Notes under the pieces: generated by a model
Seen by the model: the letters and a program-made list of their open reading frames with translations, nothing else
The model's database searches: none
Told to the model about the DNA's origin: nothing
DNA from: Colimorpha sp045222295
GTDB lineage: Bacteria > Bacteroidota > Bacteroidia > Bacteroidales > P3
Direction: 5' to 3'
NCBI GenBank assembly: GCA_045222295.1
Contig: JBGUXP010000015.1
Span: 81,763 to 145,762, forward strand
DNA: 64,000 nucleotides
Made by a program: the position numbers and the translations under genes
Shown here: positions 50,931 to 60,133 of the stretch, in pieces
Layout of the letters: each line of letters starts with the position of its first letter
How positions within the stretch are numbered: position 1 is the first letter of the stretch

Positions 50931-52253
50931 TTAATAGAGAGGTTCCTGCACCTCATATTTGCACTGGAACCGCCGCTCGTACTCTTCGATGAGCATGGGA
51001 CGGAAATCGGGATGTGCAATACGGATGAGGTCCTCGGCACGGTGTTTAAGGGTACGGCCCTTGAGACGGGCGATACCGTATTCGGTGACGAGGTAGTTGA
51101 CATCGTTGCGGGTGGTACTGACAGCCGAGCCGGGAGTAAGGAACGGCTTGATGCGCGAGATGGTGCCACCGGCAGCGGTGGAAGGCATAGCGATAATACT
51201 CTTACCCTCGCGGGCCATGGAGGCGCCACGCACAAAGTCAATCTGTCCACCGATACCGCTGTACTGGCGCATACCAATGGTTTCGCTGGCCACCTGCCCC
51301 ATAAGGTCGACCTCAAGGCAGGAGTTGATGGAGACCATACGGTATTGCTGGGCGATGATGATGGGGTCGTTGGTGTAGTCGACGGGGTAGAGTTCAATAT
51401 CGTCGTTGCTGTCGACAAAGTCGTAAAGTTCACGGCTACCCATGATGAAGGTGGCAACCACCTTGCCTTTGTGCATGGTCTTGCGACTGCCATTGATAAT
51501 GCCCTTCTTCATGAGCTCGGCCACACCGTCGGAGAACATCTCGGAATGAATGCCGAGGTCATTCTTGTCGCCCAGTTCGGCCAACACAGCGTTGGGGATG
51601 GCTCCGATACCAAGCTGGAGGGTTGCGCCGTCTGTAACCAGGGATGCACAATGGCGACCGATGGCCTGTTCAACCTCTGAAGGAGCATCACTGTGGAGCT
51701 CAGGGAGAGCGTAGGCGCAGGGGATGATATGGTCTATCTGCGACACATGAATCATATTGTCGCCACCCACGAAAGGCATCATCTCGTTGGTTTCAATGAT
51801 GACAGAACGGGCTCTACGGATGGCCGCAAGAGCATAGTCGCAACTGACACCGAGGGAACAGTAACCTTCCTCGTTGGGCGGCGTAGCCTGGAAGATAGCC
51901 ACTTCACAGGGAATCTCGTCGCCAATCATCTCTGGAACATCGTGGAAATAAGCTGGGAAGAAATCACCTTCCAAATGGTTGACCGTATCGCGCGAGTTAC
52001 CACTGAGGAAGTTGCTGACATGGCGGAAGTGACCATAGCAACGGGGGTGCAGCAAAGGGTTATCACCAAGGGTGGTCATGTGGAAGATGAGCACATCATT
52101 GTATTCCTCACAATGATCGGCCATTGCTTGAGGCACAATGCGGGGAACTGCTGCGGCATGTCCCATAACAACACAATCACCATCATGAATATCCTTGATG
52201 GCTTGTTCAGGAGTGGAGACTTTTCTTTTATATTCTTCTTTCCAGTTCATCAT
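50931..52253 (-). CDS. Acetyl-CoA hydrolase/CoA-transferase family protein
   Basis: A 440-residue family I-like CoA transferase (Cat1/4-hydroxybutyrate CoA-transferase group). The catalytic glutamate lies in GIHSEMFSDGVAELM, the oxyanion region in LQLGIGAIPNAVLAEL and the glycine-rich GGQIDFVRGA follows. It moves CoA between short acids such as acetate, butyrate or succinate; the substrate pair is not fixed by motifs. With buk nearby, acid formation from acyl-CoA is likely. ATG at 52253 or 52250. Confidence 0.88.
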   Translation of the reverse strand: MMNWKEEYKRKVSTPEQAIKDIHDGDCVVMGHAAAVPRIVPQAMADHCEEYNDVLIFHMTTLGDNPLLHPRCYGHFRHVSNFLSGNSRDTVNHLEGDFFPAYFHDVPEMIGDEIPCEVAIFQATPPNEEGYCSLGVSCDYALAAIRRARSVIIETNEMMPFVGGDNMIHVSQIDHIIPCAYALPELHSDAPSEVEQAIGRHCASLVTDGATLQLGIGAIPNAVLAELGDKNDLGIHSEMFSDGVAELMKKGIINGSRKTMHKGKVVATFIMGSRELYDFVDSNDDIELYPVDYTNDPIIIAQQYRMVSINSCLEVDLMGQVASETIGMRQYSGIGGQIDFVRGASMAREGKSIIAMPSTAAGGTISRIKPFLTPGSAVSTTRNDVNYLVTEYGIARLKGRTLKHRAEDLIRIAHPDFRPMLIEEYERRFQCKYEVQEPLY

Positions 52254-52340
52254 AATTCTGTTACTTTTTATTAGTTGAATACCTTGCAACAAACTGTCTC
52301 AAAGTTCATTGCATCGTTCCTTCAGAATACTATTTCGATG

Positions 52341-52371
52341 CAAATATACTGATTAATTTTCAGACGGCAAA
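52341..52371 (-). promoter_or_regulatory. CoA-transferase promoter
   Basis: TTTG (52371-52368), 19 nt, TATATTTG (52348-52341) on the minus strand, about 88 nt before the start. Confidence 0.87.
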
Positions 52372-52382
52372 GATTTTGGAAT

Positions 52383-52417
52383 AAAAAAAACAGACATTCT
52401 TTTGGGAATGTCTGTTT
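52383..52417 (-). terminator. gcvP terminator
   Basis: AAACAGACATTC/GAATGTCTGTTT, a 12-bp stem with a 6-nt loop, followed by a T-run on the minus strand, 19 nt past the gcvP stop. Confidence 0.9.
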
Positions 52418-52435
52418 CTGGAAGATTCTGTACGA

Positions 52436-55285
52436 TTACTCAGCCCAGACGGCTTGCAGGTTGCGGTCGCCGTAAGCGTCGTCAATCTTGCTAATGGTGG
52501 GCCAGTACTTCTCGCAGTGAGGCTGCGGGAAGGCGGCTTTTTGACGGCTGTAGGGTAGCGTCCACTCGTCGGCACAGACGACCTGCATGGTGTGCGGGGC
52601 GTTGCAGATGGGATTGTTCTTATCGTCGCTCTTGCCTGTCATGATATCGTCTATCTCCTGACGAATGGCAATCATAGCGTCGCAGAAGCGGTCCATCTCG
52701 CTGAGGGGCTCGCTCTCGGTGGGCTCAACCATCAAGGTGTTGTGCACAGGGAAGGCCACCGTGGGAGCGTGGAAGCCGTAGTCCATGAGACGCTTGGCGA
52801 TGTCACCAACACCGACCTTGAGGCTAAACTCATTGAAGTCGACAATCATCTCATGGCCACACATACCGTTGCGGTTGGTGTAGAGAATCTTGTAGTACTT
52901 CTGCAGGCGGGCGCGGAGGTAGTTGGCGTTGAGGATAGCGTGCTTGGTAACCTCGGTGAGGCCTTCGCTGCCGAGCATCAGCAGGTAGCCGTAAGTGATA
53001 GGCAGGAGGTAGGCGCTGCCGTAGGGAGCAGCGGCCATGGTGTTACCCTTCTTGCCACCGACCTCGACCACGGGATGCGTGGGCAGGAAGTCGACCAGCT
53101 TCTGGCAGACGCAGATGGGGCCAACTCCGGGACCGCCACCACCGTGAGGCATGGCAAAGGTCTTGTGGAGGTTCAGGTGGCATACATCGGCACCCATATG
53201 ACCGGGGCTGGTGAGACCCACCTGGGCGTTCATGTTGGCACCGTCCATATAGACGAGGGCACCCACGCTGTGGATAATATTGATAATCTCGAGGATGCCT
53301 TCCTCGAAAGCACCGTGGGTCGAAGGATAGGTGATCATCAGGCAGCTGAGGGTATCCTTGTACTGCTCGGCTTTGGCCTTCAGGTCTTCGATGTCCACAT
53401 CACCCTTGTCGTTGCACTTCACCACGACCACCGTCATACCGGCCTTAGCGGCGGAGGCGGGGTTGGTGCCGTGAGCGGAAGCGGGGATAAGGCAGACATT
53501 ACGCTGGGGCTGACCGTTGGCAATGTGGTAGTTGCGGATGACGGTGAGACCGCTGTACTCGCCAAAAGCACCGCTGTTGGGCTGCAGCGAGCAGCCTGCA
53601 AAGCCGGTGATGACGGAGAGCCATTGCTCGATATCCTTAATCATCTCGATATAACCCTGAGCCTGGTCGGCAGGAACGAAGGGGTGCATGCCGGCGAACT
53701 TGCTCCAGCTGAGGGGCATCATCTCGGCAGCGGCGTTGAGCTTCATCGTGCAGCTGCCCAGCGGAATCATGGCGCGGTTGAGGCTGAGGTCTTTCTCCTC
53801 GAGCATCTTGATGTAGCGCATCATCGAGGTCTCGTCGTGGAAGCGGTTAAAGATCTTCTGGGTGAGGAAAGCACCGCCACGCTTCAGCTCGGCGGGGATA
53901 GCCTCGTCGGCGAACTTGCAGCAGCAACCCTTGCACTCCAGAGGCTGGGCGCTCTTGCTGGCAGCTTCGGCCAAGCAGGCAACGATGGCGTCGAGGTCAC
54001 ACTTCTCGGTGGTCTCGTCGATGGAGATACCGATGCACTCGTCGCAGATATAGCGGAAGTTAATCTCATGCTTCAGGGCCACTTCGCGCACCTTGGCGGT
54101 GGGCACGGGGCACTGCAGGGCGAGGGTGTCGAAGTACACCTTGTTGTGCTGCTTGTAGCCGTACTGCTCGAGTTCCTGTGCCAGACGATGGGCACGGGCG
54201 CAGATGCGGACAGCGATTTCTTTGATGCCTTCCGGACCATGCCAGATGGCGTAGAAACCGCTCATGTTGGCCACGAGAGCTGCGGAGGTGCAGATATTCG
54301 AGGTGGCTTTGTCGCGTTTGATGTGCTGCTCACGCATGCCAAGGGCCATACGGAGGGCAGGATTGCCCTTGGCGTCGACACTCCAACCGATGATACGGCC
54401 GGGGAAGGCGCGCTTAAAGGTCTCGGTGAAAGCGAAGAAGCCGGCGTGAGGACCACCGAAGCCCATCGGCAAACCGAAGCGCTGGGCATTACCCACGGCA
54501 CAGTCGGCACCCATCTCTCCGGGAGTCTTCATCAGGGCCAGAGCCATTAGGTCGGTGGCCATGCAGACAAAGATGCCCTTCTCATGGCACTTGCTGATGA
54601 AGCCCGTCCAATCCTGAGCCTCGCCGTACTGGTTGGGGTACTGCACGAAGGCGGCGAAATAGCTGCCGTCGAGTTCCGTCTGGGCGGCTTTGCCGGTGAC
54701 GATCTCGATGCCACGAGGAGCGGCATTGGTCTGCATCACTGCCAAGGTCTGGGGCAGGATACCTTCATCCACGAACACCTTGCAGATGCCATCCTTCTGA
54801 GCTTGGCGCGAACGGCTGTTGAAGAACATGATCATTGCCTCGCCGGCAGCGGTGGCCTCATCGAGCAGGCAGGCGTTGCTCAGCGGCATGCCTGTCATCG
54901 AGGCAATCATGGTCTGATAGTTCATCAGAGCCTCAAGACGACCCTGCGAAATCTCCGTCTGATATGGTGTGTAGCTCGTGTACCAGCCCGGATTCTCAAA
55001 GACATTGCGCATAATGACTGCGGGAGTCACCGTCCCGTAGTAGCCCATGCCAATATAGCTCTTGTACAGCTTGTTCTTCTGAGCCAGCGAACGCACGTGG
55101 TTCAGAAACTGGTACTCACTCATCCCTTCCGGCAGCGGCATAGCTTCTTTCAGGCGGATGGCCGCGGGAACAGCCTTCTCGATGAGTTCGTCCATCGTTT
55201 TCACTCCGATTGCTTCAAGCATCTTCTGCTCCTCGGCAGGTTTGGATACGCCATTGTGGCGCGTAACAAATTCGTTTTTATTCAT
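52436..55285 (-). CDS. gcvP: Glycine dehydrogenase (decarboxylating), P protein
   Basis: A 949-residue PLP enzyme with the P1 and P2 halves fused. The PLP lysine lies in CHLNLHKTFAMPHGGGGPGVGP, with SAHGTNPASAAKAGM and PLGSCTMKLNAAAEM as further signatures; GMGYYGTVTPAVI near the start is typical. It decarboxylates glycine and passes the aminomethyl group to GcvH. gcvT and gcvH are not adjacent. Confidence 0.97.
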   Translation of the reverse strand: MNKNEFVTRHNGVSKPAEEQKMLEAIGVKTMDELIEKAVPAAIRLKEAMPLPEGMSEYQFLNHVRSLAQKNKLYKSYIGMGYYGTVTPAVIMRNVFENPGWYTSYTPYQTEISQGRLEALMNYQTMIASMTGMPLSNACLLDEATAAGEAMIMFFNSRSRQAQKDGICKVFVDEGILPQTLAVMQTNAAPRGIEIVTGKAAQTELDGSYFAAFVQYPNQYGEAQDWTGFISKCHEKGIFVCMATDLMALALMKTPGEMGADCAVGNAQRFGLPMGFGGPHAGFFAFTETFKRAFPGRIIGWSVDAKGNPALRMALGMREQHIKRDKATSNICTSAALVANMSGFYAIWHGPEGIKEIAVRICARAHRLAQELEQYGYKQHNKVYFDTLALQCPVPTAKVREVALKHEINFRYICDECIGISIDETTEKCDLDAIVACLAEAASKSAQPLECKGCCCKFADEAIPAELKRGGAFLTQKIFNRFHDETSMMRYIKMLEEKDLSLNRAMIPLGSCTMKLNAAAEMMPLSWSKFAGMHPFVPADQAQGYIEMIKDIEQWLSVITGFAGCSLQPNSGAFGEYSGLTVIRNYHIANGQPQRNVCLIPASAHGTNPASAAKAGMTVVVVKCNDKGDVDIEDLKAKAEQYKDTLSCLMITYPSTHGAFEEGILEIINIIHSVGALVYMDGANMNAQVGLTSPGHMGADVCHLNLHKTFAMPHGGGGPGVGPICVCQKLVDFLPTHPVVEVGGKKGNTMAAAPYGSAYLLPITYGYLLMLGSEGLTEVTKHAILNANYLRARLQKYYKILYTNRNGMCGHEMIVDFNEFSLKVGVGDIAKRLMDYGFHAPTVAFPVHNTLMVEPTESEPLSEMDRFCDAMIAIRQEIDDIMTGKSDDKNNPICNAPHTMQVVCADEWTLPYSRQKAAFPQPHCEKYWPTISKIDDAYGDRNLQAVWAE

Positions 55286-55317
55286 AAAGTATATTTATAT
55301 TTTAATCTTTAATATCC

Positions 55318-55362
55318 CCATTACACTCATCACTCATCACCCATCACTCATCACTTGACACT
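55318..55362. repeat. CATCACTCATCAC word repeat upstream of gcvP
   Basis: ACTCATCACTCATCACCCATCACTCATCAC in 7- to 10-nt steps, between the LRR gene end and the gcvP start. The same word builds the truA insert. Confidence 0.65.
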
Positions 55363-55370
55363 AAACCTCC

Positions 55371-56879
55371 CTACCTCTCCGAATTCATAAAGAACCGGCA
55401 GCAGACAACACGGCGTAGCGTCTCTACCCGGACGATATAGACTCCCGACGAGAGTCGACTCATCTTGAAACTTCCGCGCCGTCCGTCTCCGGTATACACA
55501 CACTCTCCCATCTGGTTATACAGCGACACATTGACCACAGTCTCCTCCTTCGGGAACTCCCATTTCAGCCGTTTCTTCTCTTTGTCGTACGTAAGTTCCT
55601 TACTCTCATTGATTGACACCGCTCCCTCCATAAAGTCCTCTGCGCCTCCTCTCGCCTTCTGGCCCTTAACATAGACCGTGTCCACTCGGTAGACCGTGTC
55701 ATGTACTATCTTCATTTCGGACCCATGGGTTTTGGCGCTGAGTGTGAGGTTGTTGTCAATAATGAAACGTCTCGGATTGTCCCTTCGTCCGTCACTCCAA
55801 CAATCAAAACTGTATCCTGCCACACAAACCACCATCAGGTTCACCGTGTCTCCATATGTATAATCCCCGTTTCCGACAATGATGCCGGCAGCGGGATTAT
55901 CCATCGTCACCTTCACCTTGAAGTTGCACTGACCCAACGAGGCAAAGGGGGCGAAAGCCTGCCACTGTTCATTCCTCAGATATCGCTCCTTACTCACGCA
56001 TGGTACACTGAAGGTCACAACATTCGAAAGGTCGGCGAAGGTTCTGGACGTTATCTCGGGCGGTGTGTAGCTCTTCATCTCTACACGCGTCAGCCCTATA
56101 CAGTGATAGAAAGCCTTCTCTCCTATCCTCCGTACCGAGCTACCCAGCGAGAGCGCCTTCAGCGAGTGACACTGATGGAACGCGCATTCCCCTATCTCCT
56201 CCACCTTGTCCGGAATGATCACATTCCCCGTCAGGCTGCTACAGTAGGCAAAAGCGTAGTTCCCCACATACCTCAGCGACTGCGGTAGGTTCGTCATCGT
56301 CTTCAACCCGTCCAGCCCACAGAATGCATAGTCGGGAATACGGCTCACACCCTCCCCTACTATCAACCTCTTCAGGTTGTGACAGTTGCCGAAAACCGTT
56401 GTACTCATCGACCCTCCCATCGTATCGCAGCTCTCCGCCAGGAAGTTCACCTCTGGCAGATTGTAGCACCCGTAGAAGGCTGAGTTACCTACCGTCTTCA
56501 CTTTCCGGCCTATCGTCACCCGCTCGTTCAGTCCACTGCAACCATTGAAAGCGTACGCTTCTATCCGTTCTATCGTTGGCGGCAGCATCACCATGATTAG
56601 CTCCGTACAGCCCGAGAAAGCCGATTCTCCTATCGCTGTCACCCGGTACGTCTTTCCCTCATGACTCACCTCGCCAGGGATTGACAATGCTCCCCTCGGC
56701 TTCGTGTATTCGTACGCCGTAAGGCTCGGTGCCACCACCTTCACTTCTCGACTCTCGCCATTGGTGATAGTGAAATAGAGAGTGTTGCCATAGGTCAGCT
56801 CCACAGAAAAGTCCTGGCCCTTCGCCCTCACGGCAAACAGCAGCATTACGATGGCAACAAAACCAACTCTCTTTTTCAT
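55371..56879 (-). CDS. BspA-like leucine-rich repeat protein with a T9SS-type C-terminal domain
   Basis: A 502-residue secreted protein (signal MKKRVGFVAIVMLLFAVRAKG). LRR_5 repeats of about 23 residues run from about 75 to 280 (ITAIGESAFSGCTELIMVMLP, EAYAFNGCSGL, NSAFYGCYNLPEV, YAFCGLDGLKTM). The last 75 residues (VVNVSLYNQMGECVYTG, SRLSSGVYIVRVETL) look like a type A T9SS sorting domain. It may be surface-attached and bind host or plant polymers (inference). It agrees with PorW being present. Confidence 0.85.
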   Translation of the reverse strand: MKKRVGFVAIVMLLFAVRAKGQDFSVELTYGNTLYFTITNGESREVKVVAPSLTAYEYTKPRGALSIPGEVSHEGKTYRVTAIGESAFSGCTELIMVMLPPTIERIEAYAFNGCSGLNERVTIGRKVKTVGNSAFYGCYNLPEVNFLAESCDTMGGSMSTTVFGNCHNLKRLIVGEGVSRIPDYAFCGLDGLKTMTNLPQSLRYVGNYAFAYCSSLTGNVIIPDKVEEIGECAFHQCHSLKALSLGSSVRRIGEKAFYHCIGLTRVEMKSYTPPEITSRTFADLSNVVTFSVPCVSKERYLRNEQWQAFAPFASLGQCNFKVKVTMDNPAAGIIVGNGDYTYGDTVNLMVVCVAGYSFDCWSDGRRDNPRRFIIDNNLTLSAKTHGSEMKIVHDTVYRVDTVYVKGQKARGGAEDFMEGAVSINESKELTYDKEKKRLKWEFPKEETVVNVSLYNQMGECVYTGDGRRGSFKMSRLSSGVYIVRVETLRRVVCCRFFMNSER

Positions 56880-56906
56880 CTTTACGACTCTATGACCTTA
56901 CGACTT
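56880..56906. repeat. TTTACGACTC/CTTACGACTT word repeat before the LRR gene
   Basis: Tandem words directly upstream of the start codon, related to those at 26254-26296. No recognisable ribosome-binding site. Confidence 0.5.
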
Positions 56907-56917
56907 CGCAGCCTCTC

Positions 56918-58540
56918 TCACGCCTTGGGGCCTGCTGCCACCAACGCTTTGCCTGCCTCGTTGTAGGTAAATTTCACAAAGTTCTTCTCGAAACGCTCCG
57001 CAAGGTCCCTCGCCTTCTCCTCCCACTCCTTCGCGTCGGCATACGTGTCCCGCGGGTCCAAAATCTTCGGGTCCACGCCCGGCAGCGACGTCGGCACCTC
57101 GAAATCGAAGTAAGGTATCTTCTTCGTCTCGGCCTTCAGGATGCTGCCGTCGAGGATGGCATCGATGATGCCACGCGTATCTTTAATAGAGATGCGCTTG
57201 CCTGTGCCGTTCCAACCAGTGTTCACCAAATAGGCCTTTGCACCACTCTTCTCCATGCGTTTCACCAGTTCCTCGGCATACTTGGTAGGATGCAACTCCA
57301 GGAAAGCCTGGCCGAAGCAGGCGCTGAAGGTGGGCGTGGGTTCGGTGATGCCGCGCTCCGTGCCGGCCAGCTTGGCGGTGAAGCCGCTAAGGAAGTAATA
57401 CTTGCACTGCTCGGGGCTCAGGATGCTCACCGGGGGCAGCACGCCGAAAGCGTCGGCCGAGAGGAAGATGACGTTCTCCGCGGCGGGACCGGCGCTTTTG
57501 CCGTGCACGGGCTGCACGATCTTCTCGATATGGTCGATAGGATAGCTCACCCTCGTGTTCTCCGTAACGCTCTTGTCCTTGAAATCAATCTTACCATCGG
57601 TAGCCACTGTCACGTTCTCCAGCAGGGCGTTGCGGCGGATGGCGTTGTAGATGTCGGGTTCGCTCTCTTTGTCGAGGTTGATGACCTTCGCGTAGCAGCC
57701 GCCTTCGAAGTTGAACACGCCCTCGTCGTCCCACCCGTGCTCGTCGTCGCCGATGAGCAGACGTTTCGGGTCGGTGCTGAGGGTGGTCTTGCCGGTACCA
57801 CTGAGGCCAAAGAAGATGGCAGTGTGCTTACCCTGCATATCGGTGTTGGCCGAGCAGTGCATGGCGGCAATACCCTGCAGCGGCAGGTAGTAGTTCATCA
57901 TCGAGAACATACCCTTCTTCATCTCGCCACCGTACCAGGTGTTCAAAATCACCTGCTCGCGGCTGCTCACGTTGAAGGCCACGCACGTGTCGCTGTTCAG
58001 CCCTAGCTCCTTGTAGTTGTCCACCTTGGCCTTCGAGGCGGCATAGACGGTGAAGTTGGGCGTGAAGCCCTTCAGCTCCTCCTCCGTCGGCTTGATGAAC
58101 ATGTTGCGCACGAAGTGGGCCTGCCAAGCAACCTCCATGATGAAGCGCACAGCCATGCGGGTGTCCTTGTTGGCACCGCAGAAAGCGTCGACCACGAAGA
58201 GCTCCTTACCACAGAGCTGCTTCTTGGCCAGGTCGCGCATCTGGCTCCACACCTCCTCGCTCATCGCGTGGTTGTCGTTCTTATACTCGTCGGTGGTCCA
58301 CCACACCGTGTTCTTCGACTTCTCGTCCATCACGATGTATTTGTCCTTGGGCGAACGGCCCGTGTAGATACCGGTCATCACGTTCACGGCGTCGAGTTCG
58401 GTGAGCTGACCCTTGTCGTAGCCGGTGAGGCTGGGGTCCATCTCGAACTTGAACAGTTCCTCGTAAGAGGTGTTGTAGTGAATATCCTTCACGCCGGTAA
58501 TCCCCAGCGTTTCAAGCTCTCTTCTGATTTTTTCTACCAT
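56918..58540 (-). CDS. pckA: ATP-dependent phosphoenolpyruvate carboxykinase
   Basis: A 540-residue enzyme from MVEKIRRELETLG. The ATP loop is FFGLSGTGKTTLSTD, metal and substrate motifs are TGRSPKDKYIV, HCSANTDMQGKH, LIGDDEHGWDDEGVFNFEGGCYAK and NTGWNGTGKRI, the ATP-dependent type. In anaerobic Bacteroidales it usually carboxylates PEP to oxaloacetate with ATP gain on the way to succinate. An upstream ATG at 58564 is too close to the promoter. Confidence 0.97.
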   Translation of the reverse strand: MVEKIRRELETLGITGVKDIHYNTSYEELFKFEMDPSLTGYDKGQLTELDAVNVMTGIYTGRSPKDKYIVMDEKSKNTVWWTTDEYKNDNHAMSEEVWSQMRDLAKKQLCGKELFVVDAFCGANKDTRMAVRFIMEVAWQAHFVRNMFIKPTEEELKGFTPNFTVYAASKAKVDNYKELGLNSDTCVAFNVSSREQVILNTWYGGEMKKGMFSMMNYYLPLQGIAAMHCSANTDMQGKHTAIFFGLSGTGKTTLSTDPKRLLIGDDEHGWDDEGVFNFEGGCYAKVINLDKESEPDIYNAIRRNALLENVTVATDGKIDFKDKSVTENTRVSYPIDHIEKIVQPVHGKSAGPAAENVIFLSADAFGVLPPVSILSPEQCKYYFLSGFTAKLAGTERGITEPTPTFSACFGQAFLELHPTKYAEELVKRMEKSGAKAYLVNTGWNGTGKRISIKDTRGIIDAILDGSILKAETKKIPYFDFEVPTSLPGVDPKILDPRDTYADAKEWEEKARDLAERFEKNFVKFTYNEAGKALVAAGPKA

Positions 58541-58608
58541 ATTACGATATATTTTATAATTCACTTATTTTTAATAATCTATTTTTATTTCGCCCACAAA
58601 TCAAAATG

Positions 58609-58639
58609 CAAAAATACGATTTTTTTTTCGCCCTGCAAA
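58609..58639 (-). promoter_or_regulatory. pckA promoter
   Basis: TTTG (58639-58636), 19 nt, TATTTTTG (58616-58609) on the minus strand, about 69 nt before the ATG. Confidence 0.87.
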
Positions 58640-58673
58640 AAAAAACGTATTTTTTTTACTCAACCCCTAATCC

Positions 58674-60131
58674 TCAATTTTCAATTGTCATGTGGTAGAG
58701 GTTGACAGATCCGTCGATATCATGTTCCTTGGCGGATTCGCCGTACTTGTCGACATCGAAGACATTCTTCGGCGAGCGGGTGATGCTGAGCGGGCCGCCT
58801 ACGCAGCCACCGTCGCAAGCCATACCCTCGAAGAAGTTGGCCGTCTCTTTCTTGGCGCGCAGCAGGGTGAGGTGCTGGCGGCACTGGTCGATGCCGTTCA
58901 TCACGCAGGGTTTCACGCTGTCGATTCCCAACTTCTCGGCAACGTGTGCGACGCCCTGGGCGATACCACCGCTCTTGGCGAAAATACGACCGTAGAAGGA
59001 GGCGTTGTCGAGGAAGGTGTCCTCGCATTGTGTGGTGTCAATACCACGGGCATCGAGGAACGCCTGAAGCTCCTCGAAGCTCATGACGCTGTCAATCATC
59101 CCCTGAGTCTTCTCGAGGGTGTATTCGAACTTCTTCGCGGCACAGGGCCCAATGAAGACAACCTTAGCCGTAGGATCGCTGTGCTTGATGAGACGGGCGG
59201 TAGTGATCATCGGTGAAGGCGAGGTAGAGATGGCATCCTTGAACTCGGGGAAGTTGGTCTCGATGAAGCGTACGAAGGCGGGGCAGCAGCTGGTGGTCAT
59301 CACGGGTGCCTCGCTCTCACTGGCCTTGTGTTGAAACTCGCGTGCCTCGTTGTAGAGGGTGATGTCGGCGCCGAGAGCAGCCTCGACGACCTGGTGGAAC
59401 CCGAGGCGCTTGATGGCGGTGACCACCTGTTCGATGCGACCAAAACGGCACTGGCCCACGATGGCAGGGGCGATGACGGCATAGACGCGATAACGGGTGT
59501 TGTCCTCCGATTGCTTCAGCATGTCGATGATGTCCAACACCAACGAGCGGTCGGTGATGGCACCGAAGGGGCAGCTGACAACGCAGGCGCCACAGGAGAT
59601 GCACTTGTCGTTATCGATGACGGCCTTGTCGTCGTCAGGACGGATGGAGAGTGCCTTGGGCTTGCAGCTCTTAATGCAGGGGCGTTTCTGGGCGATAATG
59701 GCGCTATAGGGGCATGCGGCGGCACACTTGCCGCACTCGATGCATTTCTCCTTGTCGATATGGCAACGGTGGTTGACGATGGTGATGGCTCCCTTGGGGC
59801 ATACCTCCTTGCAGGAATGCATCATACAACCACGACAGGCCTCGGTGACCAGCATGCCGGCTGCCGGGCACTCGTCGCAGGCGGTCTCCATCACCTGCAC
59901 GGGGTTGGGATTCTCCTTGTCGCCACCCATGGCCATGTGGATGCGTTCCTGAACGATGGCGCGCTCTTTGTAGATGCAGCAGTTGAGCTCCGACTTGGGA
60001 CCTGGACTGATAATCTTGGGAATCTCAAGGTAGGCGTCGTCGAGGCCACCCTCGTAGGCACGACGGATGACTTCCTTGAGAACTTTGTATTTAATCCATT
60101 GAACATTGGTGTCGAATAGTTTCTGTTCCAT
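58674..60131 (-). CDS. [FeFe]-hydrogenase, ferredoxin-containing (group B-like)
   Basis: A 485-residue enzyme from MEQKLFDTNVQWIKYK at 60131. A cysteine-rich N-terminal part (CDECPAAG, CRGCMMHSCKEVCP, CIECGKCAAACP, CISCGACVVSCP) holds several [4Fe-4S] clusters. The H-cluster ligands are all present: TSCCPAFV, GPCAAKKFE and MACDGGCVGG. The L1 wording TSCCPAF, not TSCCPGW, suggests the monomeric group B type. It would reduce protons or oxidise H2 with ferredoxin. The last residues TIEN come from a CAATTGAAAATTG word. No maturases (hydE, F, G) are in the window. Confidence 0.85.
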   Translation of the reverse strand: MEQKLFDTNVQWIKYKVLKEVIRRAYEGGLDDAYLEIPKIISPGPKSELNCCIYKERAIVQERIHMAMGGDKENPNPVQVMETACDECPAAGMLVTEACRGCMMHSCKEVCPKGAITIVNHRCHIDKEKCIECGKCAAACPYSAIIAQKRPCIKSCKPKALSIRPDDDKAVIDNDKCISCGACVVSCPFGAITDRSLVLDIIDMLKQSEDNTRYRVYAVIAPAIVGQCRFGRIEQVVTAIKRLGFHQVVEAALGADITLYNEAREFQHKASESEAPVMTTSCCPAFVRFIETNFPEFKDAISTSPSPMITTARLIKHSDPTAKVVFIGPCAAKKFEYTLEKTQGMIDSVMSFEELQAFLDARGIDTTQCEDTFLDNASFYGRIFAKSGGIAQGVAHVAEKLGIDSVKPCVMNGIDQCRQHLTLLRAKKETANFFEGMACDGGCVGGPLSITRSPKNVFDVDKYGESAKEHDIDGSVNLYHMTIEN

Positions 60132-60133
60132 AA

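Noticed and set aside
52592..54550. Long open frame opposite gcvP (652 codons, plus)
   Set aside because: Antisense shadow of a conserved gene; rich in H, V, G and L with no recognisable domain.
55318..55362. Possible CRISPR array (CATCACTCATCAC repeats)
   Set aside because: Repeat steps are 7-10 nt with no spacers of normal size and no cas genes; it is a short tandem word.
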